In this document: one piece after another, positions 9,333 to 16,888 of the stretch
Numbering within the stretch: position 1 is the first letter of the stretch
Layout of the letters: the number at the start of each line of letters is the position of its first letter
Source: CAYWOS01 sp964459985
Lineage (GTDB): Bacteria > Bacillota > Clostridia > Christensenellales > Aristaeellaceae
Length of the DNA: 33,663 bases
Direction of reading: 5' to 3'
NCBI GenBank assembly: GCA_964459985.1
Contig: CAYWOS010000025.1
Location: 1-33,663 of the forward strand
Notes under the pieces: generated by a model
What the model was told of the DNA's origin: nothing
Seen by the model: only the letters and a program-made list of their open reading frames with translations
The model's database searches: none
Translations under genes and position numbers: made by a program

Positions 9333-9418
9333 ATTAACCAGATAAGGCTGAGCCTGCCGCGTTATAGGATTGTATATACCGATGGTCGGCGTCAACCAAA
9401 TAAAAAGGGGGACTTTCT

Positions 9419-10699
9419 ATGAGGAAGCTGCTTTCCGCGCTACTGGCTCTGATCATGTGCTTCTGCGTCGCCGCGAGCTTCGCCGTCGCCGAGGACGAGC
9501 CCGTCACCTTGACGTTCTGGACCTTCCAGGCGCTGCATACCGACTTCATGAAGGCGATGGAGGATCTGTGGAACGCCAAGCCCGAAAACCAGAAAATCAA
9601 GCTGGACATGCAGGTGTATCCTTACGAGGATATGCACAATAAGCTGACCATCGCGCTGCAGACCGGCGAAGGCGCGCCCGATATCGTCGATATCGAGATC
9701 AACAAGTTCGCCAACTATCTGAAGGGCGATATCCAGCTGGCGGAGCTGAACGAATATGTCGAGCCCGAGAAAGACAAGTTCGTCATGAGCCGCTTCAACA
9801 ACTATGCCAAGGACGGCAAGTTCTACGGCATCGACTATCACATCGGCATCATCGCCGCCTTCTACAATGATTCGCTTCTGACCTCCGCCGGGATCGACTA
9901 CAAGGAAATCAAAACGTGGGACGATCTGCACGAGGCCGGCAAGAAATTCAAGGAAGCCACCGGCAAGCCCATCATCACCTTTGAGACCACCGACTGCTGG
10001 TCGATCTATCCCATGCTGACCCAGCACGGCACCGACCTGCTCACGCTGGACAACAAGGTCCGCATCAACGAGCCGCTGTTCGTCGAAACGCTCGCCTTCG
10101 TCAAGAGCATGGTGGACGACGGCACCGCGATGGCCACGCCGGGCGGCAACTCGCATTCCGAGGAATACTACGGCTGGATGAACGCCGAGGGCGCGGCTGC
10201 GGTCGTTATGCCCTTCTGGTACATCGACCGCTTCACCAATTACATGCCTGACCTGGCCGGCAAGATGAAGATCGCCCCGATGCCCGTGTGGACCGACGGC
10301 GGTTATGAGACCTCGCAGGGCGGCGGCACGGGCACGGCGGTCGTCAAGACGAGCGCGAACGCCAAGCTGGCGGCCGATTTCCTCGCCTATGCCAAGATGA
10401 GCTATGAAGGCAACCTGAACATCTGGAAGATCTGCGGCTTCGATCCCATTCGCAACGATGTGTACGCGGACGAAGCCATGAAGGAAGACAATAAGTTCTT
10501 CCAGTACTACGGCCAGAACTTCTTCGACGTGCTGGTGGGCATGATGGATTCCGTCGCGGATACCGCCATCACCAGCGAGTATCCCACCGCCGTGGAAGTC
10601 GTCAAGAGCCAGATGATGCATGAGCTGCTCATCAACGGCATGGAGGCCGCCGATGTCGCCGCCATGTGCGCGGAGGAAGTGGAGAATTCCATCTACTGA
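9419..10699 (+). CDS. Sugar ABC transporter substrate-binding protein (family 1)
   Basis: A 426-residue extracellular solute-binding protein of family 1, the type that serves MalF/MalG-like and AraP/AraQ-like importers. The signal peptide is residues 1 to ~24 (cleavage after AVA), followed by VTLTFWTFQALHTDF and the family block GEGAPDIVDIEINKFANYL. Ribosome site AAGGGGGA lies 6 bases before ATG 9419. Cysteines are present in the signal peptide, but no lipobox is formed, so membrane anchoring is not evident. It is the first gene of an operon with two permeases; a stable hairpin follows its stop codon. The sugar cannot be read from the sequence. Confidence 0.92.
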   Translation: MRKLLSALLALIMCFCVAASFAVAEDEPVTLTFWTFQALHTDFMKAMEDLWNAKPENQKIKLDMQVYPYEDMHNKLTIALQTGEGAPDIVDIEINKFANYLKGDIQLAELNEYVEPEKDKFVMSRFNNYAKDGKFYGIDYHIGIIAAFYNDSLLTSAGIDYKEIKTWDDLHEAGKKFKEATGKPIITFETTDCWSIYPMLTQHGTDLLTLDNKVRINEPLFVETLAFVKSMVDDGTAMATPGGNSHSEEYYGWMNAEGAAAVVMPFWYIDRFTNYMPDLAGKMKIAPMPVWTDGGYETSQGGGTGTAVVKTSANAKLAADFLAYAKMSYEGNLNIWKICGFDPIRNDVYADEAMKEDNKFFQYYGQNFFDVLVGMMDSVADTAITSEYPTAVEVVKSQMMHELLINGMEAADVAAMCAEEVENSIY

Positions 10700-10718
10700 T
10701 CCCTGATCGACGGAGACT

Positions 10719-10749
10719 TGGCCGCGGCGAAGTTCGCCGCGGCCATTTC
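10719..10749 (+). terminator. 12-bp intercistronic hairpin between binding protein and permease
   Basis: TGGCCGCGGCGA (10719-10730), loop AGT, TCGCCGCGGCCA (10734-10745), then TTTC. The stem is perfect but the U-tract is weak, and the first permease follows directly. This position is typical of hairpins that protect binding-protein mRNA and reduce downstream expression (family knowledge from mal-type operons), so partial termination or mRNA stabilisation fits better than a full stop. Confidence 0.7.
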
Positions 10750-10769
10750 TGAAAGGAGTGCGTTCGGAC

Positions 10770-11705
10770 ATGCGCCTAAACACCGCGCCGCCGCGTCCCG
10801 CCCGCAAGCGGGCGTTTTCGCTGAATAATCCGCGCGTTGTGCCCTATGTGCTGGTGTTTCCCTTCGTGTTGTATTTCCTGTTGATTTATCTGTATCCGGC
10901 GATCACGACGGTGGTGATGAGCTTTCAGCGTCTGGACGGCCCCAAGAACGCGACCTTCATCGGGCTGACGAATTATGAGCGCATGTGGAGCCGCACGTTC
11001 GTGCAGGCGCTGACGACCACCTTGCGGTACACGGTGTGGGATCTGCTCATCCTCGTGCCCGTGCCGCTTGTGTTTGCCGTGCTGCTCAAATCCACGGTGG
11101 TCAAATGGGCGACTTTCTTTAAGGCGCTGTTCTTCATCCCCGCGCTGACCTCCATCATCGTCGCGGGCATCGTGTTCCGTCTCGCCTTCGGCACGCTGGA
11201 CACCTCGCTGGTCAATCAACTGACCATCCTGCTGGGCGGCGCGCCGCGCAAATGGCTCATGGAGGCGGGCACGGGCAATTTCGTGCTGATTCTTCTGACG
11301 CTGTGGCGCTGGATGGGCGTCAATATCGTCTACTATTACTCGGGGCTTCAGGGAATCTCGACCGAGTTGTACGAGGCGGCGCAGATCGACGGCGCGAACG
11401 CGTGGGGGCAGTTCGTCCATATCAGTCTGCCCGGCATCAAGCCCGTCATCATCTACGTCACCACGCTCACGGTGCTGGGCGGCTTTTCGATGTATACCGA
11501 ATCGGTCGCGCTCTGGCAGTCCACCGCCACCAATCCGGGCGGCGTCGGGCGCACCATCGTGGGCTACATGTACATGATGGGCTTCAATAAAAACAACATG
11601 GGCATGGCGTCCACCGTCGGGCTGGTGCTGCTGGGCATGGTGCTGTGCGTCAATCTGCTGCAGCTCTGGCTGATGGGCTTTTTCAAGAAGGAGAAGGGCG
11701 TATGA
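10770..11705 (+). CDS. Sugar ABC transporter permease, MalF/UgpA type
   Basis: A 311-residue inner permease subunit with about six membrane helices. It carries the EAA loop that docks on the ATPase (EAAQIDGANAWGQFVHISLP, about residues 200-220). ATG 10770 was chosen because AAAGGAG (10752-10758) lies 11 bases upstream. A GTG at 10758 in the same frame would overlap that ribosome site and is rejected. The start of the second permease overlaps its stop codon (ATGA), indicating coupled translation. The substrate is unknown. Confidence 0.92.
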   Translation: MRLNTAPPRPARKRAFSLNNPRVVPYVLVFPFVLYFLLIYLYPAITTVVMSFQRLDGPKNATFIGLTNYERMWSRTFVQALTTTLRYTVWDLLILVPVPLVFAVLLKSTVVKWATFFKALFFIPALTSIIVAGIVFRLAFGTLDTSLVNQLTILLGGAPRKWLMEAGTGNFVLILLTLWRWMGVNIVYYYSGLQGISTELYEAAQIDGANAWGQFVHISLPGIKPVIIYVTTLTVLGGFSMYTESVALWQSTATNPGGVGRTIVGYMYMMGFNKNNMGMASTVGLVLLGMVLCVNLLQLWLMGFFKKEKGV

Positions 11706-12562
11706 GCAGACAACCGGGAAGCGGAACCGTCAAGCACGCCGTTCTGACCGTGCTGGCGACCGGGCTGATGATCCTGACGGCGATCGCGCTGATGATACCC
11801 TTCTATTTCATGTTTGTCAGCTCCCTCAAGCCGGGCGAGGAAATCATGCGCTACGGCTTGAGCCTGAAGTTCGATCCGGGCATTTCCAGTCTGGCCAACT
11901 ACACCGCGCTCCAGTCGTACAGGGACGGCATCTACTGGTCGTGGTATCTGTCCAGCGCGATCACCATGGTGCTGCAAACGGCCATCGGGCTGCTGTTCGG
12001 CTCGGTCGTGGGGTACGGTTTGGCGATGTATAACTTCAAGGGCAAGGGCGTGATCTTCTCCATCGTGCTGGTGCTGCTGATGATCCCCTTTGAAATCCTG
12101 CTGCTGCCCCTGTACAGGATGCTCATTCTGACCAAGATCACCGACAGCTACTTCGGCGTGATCCTGCCGTATCTGGTGCCGCCCTTCATGGTGTTCTTCT
12201 TTCGCCAGTATGTGTCGGGGCTGCCGCACGATCTGCTCGAGGCGGGACGCATTGACGGCTGCACCGATTACGGCATCTTTTTCCGCATCATGATTCCCAT
12301 CATGATCCCCGCGTACGGCGCCATGGCGATCCTGTCCTGTATGAACAGCTGGAATAACCTGCTCTGGCCGTTGATCGTCATCAGCTCCGACCGCAAGTTC
12401 ACCATCCCCATCGGCATGGGCACCACCATCACGCCGTACGGCAACGCCTACGACGTGCTGATGCCCGGCGCGGTGATGGCGGTCGTCCCCATTGTGATCA
12501 TCTATCTGTTCTGCCAGAAGGCGTTCATGGCGGGCCTGACGGCGGGCAGCATCAAGGGATAG
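11702..12562 (+). CDS. Sugar ABC transporter permease, MalG/AraQ type
   Basis: A 286-residue second permease subunit with about six helices and an EAA loop (EAGRIDGCTDYGIFFRIMIP, about residues 180-200). AAGGAG (11688-11693) lies 8 bases before ATG 11702, which overlaps the previous stop codon as ATGA. The C-terminus, FMAGLTAGSIKG, is the standard ending of this family. No ATPase gene follows; the operon ends here, and the nearest clear plus-strand terminator is almost 500 bases away at 13034. The nearest encoded ATPase is in the convergent operon (15747-16814). Confidence 0.92.
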   Translation: MSRQPGSGTVKHAVLTVLATGLMILTAIALMIPFYFMFVSSLKPGEEIMRYGLSLKFDPGISSLANYTALQSYRDGIYWSWYLSSAITMVLQTAIGLLFGSVVGYGLAMYNFKGKGVIFSIVLVLLMIPFEILLLPLYRMLILTKITDSYFGVILPYLVPPFMVFFFRQYVSGLPHDLLEAGRIDGCTDYGIFFRIMIPIMIPAYGAMAILSCMNSWNNLLWPLIVISSDRKFTIPIGMGTTITPYGNAYDVLMPGAVMAVVPIVIIYLFCQKAFMAGLTAGSIKG

Positions 12563-12938
12563 CCCGTCCGGCGGGAGCGCGCACAAACAACCGCGAAAAA
12601 ACGCGCGGAAGCCGACGGGAAAACGGGCGCGGTTCCGCGCAGGCGATTGATCGGGGCAAGCGAACAGGCGCGGAGAATCATGCGGGAAACCAATCGGGCG
12701 GAGCGGCCGCGCGGCGCGCATGACCGTTCGTTTCACGGCGCATAAACGTTCGCTTATTATGGCGCATGGCTTGTCATGGCGCATGAACGGTTGCTTTCCG
12801 TTTTCTTGACGCGCCCGGGCGCAAGCGGTTGTTCGGATGCTTCGGTGTGAGCCGATGCCGCGCTTTCCGGCAGGGCGCTTTCGTCCGCTGGCTTGTTCAA
12901 AAAATGTTCAAAAAGCCGGTGAATTCTGGGAAAAACCA
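12563..12938. other. Non-coding stretch after the sugar ABC operon
   Basis: No supportable gene on either strand. A degenerate short repeat based on GGCGCAT/GCGCGCAT occurs at 12714, 12737, 12761 and 12778 (spacings 23, 24 and 17). A weak hairpin AACGG-N7-CCGTT followed by TTC lies at 12786-12805. Nothing resembles a strong terminator for the upstream operon in this part. Confidence 0.5.
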
Positions 12939-12967
12939 TTGACATTTTGACAAGAATCTGGTAAAAT
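12939..12967 (+). promoter_or_regulatory. Strong orphan sigma-A promoter
   Basis: TTGACA (12939-12944), exactly 17 bases, TAAAAT (12962-12967), with TG one base upstream of the -10 box. A second TTGACA overlaps at 12947-12952. It lies in an AT-rich island within GC-rich DNA and has no gene downstream on its strand. Confidence 0.75.
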
Positions 12968-12973
12968 CAATCG

Positions 12974-13073
12974 TGGTTTGATACGTGCGCGACCGGCGCA
13001 TGTCGGGTTTTGCCCGACGGATAGAATGATTACAAAAAGTTACATGATTGCGAATTGTCATGTAACTTTTTTG
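12974..13073 (+). ncRNA. Candidate ~100-nt small RNA
   Basis: This unit runs from the predicted start of the orphan promoter to a strong terminator, with no convincing reading frame. Predicted elements are a hairpin ACGTGCGC-GACCG-GCGCATGT (12983-13003, one G-U pair), a hairpin GTCGGG-TTTTG-CCCGAC (13002-13018) that shares two bases with the first, a ~15-base A-rich single strand, and the terminator stem. I do not recognise a known RNA family. It could be a trans-acting small RNA, or a leader whose gene has been lost. Confidence rests on the promoter-terminator pair only. Confidence 0.5.
13034..13073 (+). terminator. 14-bp intrinsic terminator, probably bidirectional
   Basis: AAAAAGTTACATGA (13034-13047), 10-base loop, TCATGTAACTTTTT (13058-13071), with one more T. 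Because the arms begin with A5 and end with T5, the structure works on either strand. It may also stop leftward transcription from the convergent transporter operon. Confidence 0.88.
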
Positions 13074-13268
13074 TAACATTTTTATACTGGTTTAGACAAA
13101 AACGGAGAACGATATTTATATAGTTTATACAACATTTATCGCCGCTCGCGACGGACACGGTTACACGCATGGTAAATAATGGGATATGTGCACATGAGGT
13201 GATTCCGTCGCCGTTCCGCCTTGTTTGCTCTATGTTGTGATCGTCTGTCGCCGTCCCGGTATATTTTC

Positions 13269-13307
13269 ACCGCGCCCTGACACGCAATGCGTCCCGGCGC
13301 GGTTTTC
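13269..13307 (+). terminator. Terminator-like hairpin
   Basis: ACCGCGCC (13269-13276) pairs with GGCGCGGT (13296-13303), followed by a T4 run (13303-13306) that overlaps the last paired base. An inner ACGCA/TGCGT stem can form within the loop. It faces right, but no gene precedes it on that strand. The AT-rich interval 13074-13150 before it has several TATA-like hexamers and no promoter I would assign firmly. Confidence 0.5.
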
Positions 13308-13325
13308 GGCTGTACTTTTTCACGT

Positions 13326-13590
13326 AATGCCGTGCCGGAGCGGTATCGGTCATACCGTGTCGCGCGTGTCGCTGCCGATCATTGACGCCTTGCCATGTCG
13401 CGCAATGCCGTGTCGGCGCGGTATCGGCCATACCGTGTCGCGCGTGTCGCTGCCGATCACTTGACGCCTTGCCGTGTCGCGCAATGCCGTGCCGGAGCGG
13501 TATTGGTCATACCATGTCGCACATGTCGCTGCCGATCACTTGACGCCTTGCCATGTCGCGCAACGCCGTCCCGGCGGGCCTTGCGCAGCG
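13326..13590. repeat. 78/79-bp tandem repeats, three full copies plus a partial
   Basis: Units begin at 13326, 13404 and 13483 with AATGCCGTG and continue as a fourth partial at 13562 (AACGCCGTC). A short related piece (AATGCGTCCCGGCGCGG) occurs at 13286. Each full unit contains CGGTAT-N5-ATACCG or a one-base variant, which can form a small hairpin, and a CTGCCGATCA(C)TTGACGCC block (the first copy lacks the bracketed C). The copies differ by only a few bases. The reading frames across this region are a by-product of the repeat and have no ribosome site. On the minus strand the array lies just past the last permease gene. Confidence 0.9.
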
Positions 13591-13598
13591 TGATCCCG

Positions 13599-13617
13599 GA
13601 AAGCGCTCCGCGCGCTT
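13599..13617 (-). terminator. Hairpin immediately after the second ABC operon
   Basis: On the minus strand, AAGCGC-GCGGA-GCGCTT is followed by TCC only. The stem is short, and the U-tract is three bases counting those inside the stem, so it is a weak terminator candidate. Its position one base beyond the stop codon is suggestive. Confidence 0.4.
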
Positions 13618-13618
13618 G

Positions 13619-14488
13619 TTATCCTTTCAGGCCGCCGCGGGCGACGCCGCCGACGATCTGCCGACGCGCGAACAGGAACAGGATGATCACCGGCAGCACG
13701 ACGATGGTGGACGCCGCCATGTATTTATTGGGCTGCGCGCCGTCCTCGCTGGTGAACACGTACAGCCCCAGCGTCAGCGTGCGGTTGATTTTCGTCGTGG
13801 TGACGAGCATCGGCCACATAAAGGAATTCCAGCTGGCGATGGCGTTGAGCAGCATGATGGTGACGAGCGACGGCCGCGCGATGGGCACCATCACCTTCCA
13901 CAGATAATGCCAGTTGCTCGAGCCGTCCACGCGCGCCGACCAATACAGGCTGTCGGGAATGGAAGCGAAGAAATTGCGCAGGATGTAGGTATAGAAAACG
14001 CTCGACATGAAGGGAAAGATCATCGATATCTTGGTATCCATCAGCCCCAGCTTGGCGACGGTGGTATAATTGGTGATCACAAGCATTTCAAAGGGCACCA
14101 TCATCAGCGACAGCAGCAGCGAAAAGAGCAGCGTGCGCCCGGGAAACTTGAGCCGCGAGAAGGCGAACGCGCCAAGAATGGTGGTGACGCCCGTGACGAT
14201 CACGCTCGACACCGTGATGATCAGGCTGTTGACGAAGTAGGCGGCGAAGGGCGCCTCGTCGAAGGCGGACTGAAAATTGCTCCACAGCCAGTCCCGGGGG
14301 AACAGAATGGGCGGGAACGCGACCGCCTCGGGATTGGTCTTGAAGGAGGTCGTGAACATCCAGAAAAACGGGAATACCATGAGCGCCGCGCCCAGCGTGA
14401 GCAAAAGGTATTGCAGCGTTTGAAAGAGCGCGCGCTTGAACGCGCCACTCCCGCCGCGTTTGTGATCGAATCCGTGTTTGTCCGCCAT
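13619..14488 (-). CDS. Sugar ABC transporter permease, MalG/UgpE type
   Basis: A 289-residue permease with about six membrane helices. It has an EAA-type loop (SARVDGSSNWHYLWKVMVP) and the usual final QIVGGVARGGLKG. The start at 14488 (MADKHGFDH) was chosen because GAGGAGG lies 8 bases upstream; the longer frame running back to 14968 is only an out-of-frame shadow of the previous gene. It sits 26 bases after the first permease as the last gene of its operon. The substrate is unknown; the family handles sugars and glycerol phosphate. Confidence 0.93.
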   Translation of the reverse strand: MADKHGFDHKRGGSGAFKRALFQTLQYLLLTLGAALMVFPFFWMFTTSFKTNPEAVAFPPILFPRDWLWSNFQSAFDEAPFAAYFVNSLIITVSSVIVTGVTTILGAFAFSRLKFPGRTLLFSLLLSLMMVPFEMLVITNYTTVAKLGLMDTKISMIFPFMSSVFYTYILRNFFASIPDSLYWSARVDGSSNWHYLWKVMVPIARPSLVTIMLLNAIASWNSFMWPMLVTTTKINRTLTLGLYVFTSEDGAQPNKYMAASTIVVLPVIILFLFARRQIVGGVARGGLKG

Positions 14489-14514
14489 GCGTTCGCCCTC
14501 CTCGCGTTTCGCCC

Positions 14515-15750
14515 TCACTCGTGATACTGCCATTTGCGCTGAATGAACAATTGCAGCATGGTGAACGCGAACAGGATCAGGAACAGGATGATCGCCGCCG
14601 CCGCCGCGCGCCCCATTTCGATGGAGCCGCCGGCGTTGAAGGCGTAGTTGTAGATGTAGTACACCATGGTGTACAGGTTTTGCGATACGCCCGGGCTGCC
14701 GTTGAAGAGCGGGAATACCTCGTTGAACACCTTGGCGCAGGAGATCGAGTTGATGATGAGCACCAGCGATATGGTCGGCGCGAGGAGCGGCACGGTGATG
14801 CGGAAAAAGATGCGCGTGGGCTTGGCGCCGTCCACGCGCGCGGCGGTGTAGTAAGTTTCGTCGATGTTTTGCAGGCCGGACAGGAGCAGGATGATCGTGA
14901 AGGGCAGGATGTTCCACACGCCGTAGATGATGAGCGCCCAGATGTTGTATTTGCTCATCGTGAGCCATTTGATCTTGTCAAAACCGAACCACGACAGCAC
15001 GTAGTTGATCAGGCCGAAATCGGCGTTGAACATGAATTTCCACGCCAGCGCCGTCGCCGTCGCCGCCGTGACCATCGGCAGGAAGTACGCCGTCTGGAAC
15101 AGCGCCGAGCATTTGAGCTTGCGGTTGAGCAGGTTGGCGACGGCCAGCGCCAGACAGGTCGATATCGGCACGACGAACGCGACATACTGCGCGGTATTGG
15201 ACAGCGCGTTGCGGAAATAGCGGTCGGACAGCACCTTCTCATAGTTGTAGAGCCCGATCGCCGAATAGGTGTCCTGAACGTATTTGTATTTTTCCTTGAA
15301 GGAGAGAATGACGACGTTGATCATCGGGTACACGGTGAACAGGATCAACCCGAACAGGAAGGGCGCGAGGTAATCGAACGCCTCCAGATATCCCGACACC
15401 GTGTGCTTTTCGGACTGCCCGCGCCGGATCGCCGTCCTGACGAGAAAAACGACGACGCCCGACGCGGCGACGCCGACCATGAGCAGGAGAAGATAGTTGT
15501 CCTGCGCCGTGTAGAACAATTTGCCCGCAAGATCGAGCTTCTTGAAATTGCGCGCAAGCGTCTGCGTGCGCGCGAAATCGGCGGCCTCGGCGAAGGTTTT
15601 TCCCTCGGCGGATTGCAGCGTGAAAAAGCCCCACGCGCTCGCGGCGAGCAAAACCAGCGCGATCACGCCGAACAGCGCGATATGGACGTACAGCCGCGCG
15701 TCGCTGGCGCGGCGCATCCGGCGCGGAAGGCGGCGGTCGGCGGCGGTCAT
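14515..15750 (-). CDS. Sugar ABC transporter permease, MalF/UgpA type, with N-terminal extension
   Basis: A 411-residue permease, about 110-120 residues longer than typical UgpA/MsmF proteins. The core carries the EAA loop TAARVDGAKPTRIFFRITVP (about residues 305-325). The extension (residues 1 to ~125) has a basic start, a helix near residues 23-45, a polar stretch of about 45 residues and another helix near 88-107. It therefore adds two membrane spans, like the extra spans of E. coli MalF. Its start overlaps the ATPase stop codon (ATGA), indicating coupled translation. Confidence 0.92.
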   Translation of the reverse strand: MTAADRRLPRRMRRASDARLYVHIALFGVIALVLLAASAWGFFTLQSAEGKTFAEAADFARTQTLARNFKKLDLAGKLFYTAQDNYLLLLMVGVAASGVVVFLVRTAIRRGQSEKHTVSGYLEAFDYLAPFLFGLILFTVYPMINVVILSFKEKYKYVQDTYSAIGLYNYEKVLSDRYFRNALSNTAQYVAFVVPISTCLALAVANLLNRKLKCSALFQTAYFLPMVTAATATALAWKFMFNADFGLINYVLSWFGFDKIKWLTMSKYNIWALIIYGVWNILPFTIILLLSGLQNIDETYYTAARVDGAKPTRIFFRITVPLLAPTISLVLIINSISCAKVFNEVFPLFNGSPGVSQNLYTMVYYIYNYAFNAGGSIEMGRAAAAAIILFLILFAFTMLQLFIQRKWQYHE

Positions 15751-16814
15751 ACGATTCTTTCCCCCGTTTCGCGGTCGAAAAGGAACACGCCGCGTCCGCG
15801 CAGGCCGATTTGAAGCGTCTGCCCTTTTTTCACGCCGGCGTCGGTATCCAGATAGGCGCGGAACTCCTGCCCGCCGACGGCGAGATAGGAAAGCTCCTCC
15901 TTGCCCATGGTGTAAACGTGCGACACGCCGCAGTCAATCACGGCGTCCGCCGCGCTTTCGGCGATGTACGCGCTCTCGGGGCGGATGGCGAACACCACGC
16001 GCCGGCCTTCGGGCGCGCGCGCGAACAGGGGATGACGCAGCGCGACGTCGCTGTTTTCGAGCTTCAGCGCGCCCGCGCGGATCTCACCGCAGAGATGATT
16101 GATGGGCGGGTTGCCGAGAAAATCGGCGACGAATTGATTGACCGGCTCGTTATACAGCTTTTGCGGCTCGTCCGCCTGCTGGCGTACGCCCTTTTTCATG
16201 AGGATGATGTGATCGGAGATCGACATCGCCTCCTCCTGATCGTGCGTGACGAACACGGTGGTGACGCCCGTGGACTGCTGGATGCGGCGAATCTCCTCGC
16301 GCATTTCGAGCCTGAGGCGCGCGTCGAGGTTGGAAAGCGGCTCGTCCAGCAATAGGAGGTACGGCTCCTTGACCAGCGCGCGCGCGATGGCGACGCGCTG
16401 CTGCTGCCCGCCCGACAGCTCCTTGGGCTTGCGGTTCAACAGCTCGTCCACGTGCACGAGCTTGGCCATGCGCGCGGCGCGCGCGGCGCGCTCGTCCTTG
16501 GGCACCTTTTGGATTTCAAGCGGAAAGCAGATATTCTGCATGACCGTCATGTGCGGATAGAGCGCGTAATTCTGGAACACCAGCCCGATGCCCCGGCGCT
16601 CGGGCGGCAGCTTGGTGACGTCCTCGTCGTCAAAGAAAATCTGCCCGCCCGTCGCCGGCACGATGCCCGCCAGCATGTTCAGAATGGTCGATTTGCCGCA
16701 GCCCGAAGGCCCGAGCAGCGAGATCAATTCGCCGTCCTCCAGCACGGCGGAGAAATCCTCCACCGCCACGGTTTGCCCGAAGTGCTTGGTCAGATGCTCG
16801 AGACGTACGCGCAT
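15747..16814 (-). CDS. Sugar ABC transporter ATP-binding protein (UgpC/MsmK/MalK type)
   Basis: A 355-residue ATPase. Walker A GPSGCGKST is at residues 35-43, the Q-loop glutamine at 81, the signature LSGGQQQ at 133-139, Walker B LLLLDE at 153-158, and the switch histidine at 191 (FVTHDQEEA). All are intact. The C-terminal ~120 residues form the TOBE/OB regulatory domain of the MalK group. ATPases of this group are often shared between several sugar importers (established for MsmK and MsiK), which matters here because the other sugar operon in the window lacks one. Ribosome site GAGGAAA lies upstream, with its own promoter at 16850-16878. Confidence 0.94.
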   Translation of the reverse strand: MRVRLEHLTKHFGQTVAVEDFSAVLEDGELISLLGPSGCGKSTILNMLAGIVPATGGQIFFDDEDVTKLPPERRGIGLVFQNYALYPHMTVMQNICFPLEIQKVPKDERAARAARMAKLVHVDELLNRKPKELSGGQQQRVAIARALVKEPYLLLLDEPLSNLDARLRLEMREEIRRIQQSTGVTTVFVTHDQEEAMSISDHIILMKKGVRQQADEPQKLYNEPVNQFVADFLGNPPINHLCGEIRAGALKLENSDVALRHPLFARAPEGRRVVFAIRPESAYIAESAADAVIDCGVSHVYTMGKEELSYLAVGGQEFRAYLDTDAGVKKGQTLQIGLRGRGVFLFDRETGERIV

Positions 16815-16849
16815 GTCGCTTTCCTCATTTCGTCGCAGGGTTCAACGGT

Positions 16850-16878
16850 ATTATACACGGGGAGCGCCGTTTCATCAA
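16850..16878 (-). promoter_or_regulatory. Promoter of the second sugar ABC operon
   Basis: On the minus strand, TTGATG (16873-16878), 17 bases, then a perfect TATAAT (16850-16855). An inverted repeat with 7-bp arms, GAGCGCC (16862-16868) and GGCGCTC (16884-16890), encloses the -35 box and reaches the stop codon of the aminopeptidase gene. It could be an operator or a weak terminator. Confidence 0.75.
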
Positions 16879-16888
16879 GCGCGGGCGC

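Noticed and set aside
13225..13907. Plus-strand reading frames over the 78/79-bp repeats
   Set aside because: They are open only because the repeat is GC-rich; no ribosome site was seen, the translation is low-complexity, and the second overlaps a real permease on the other strand.
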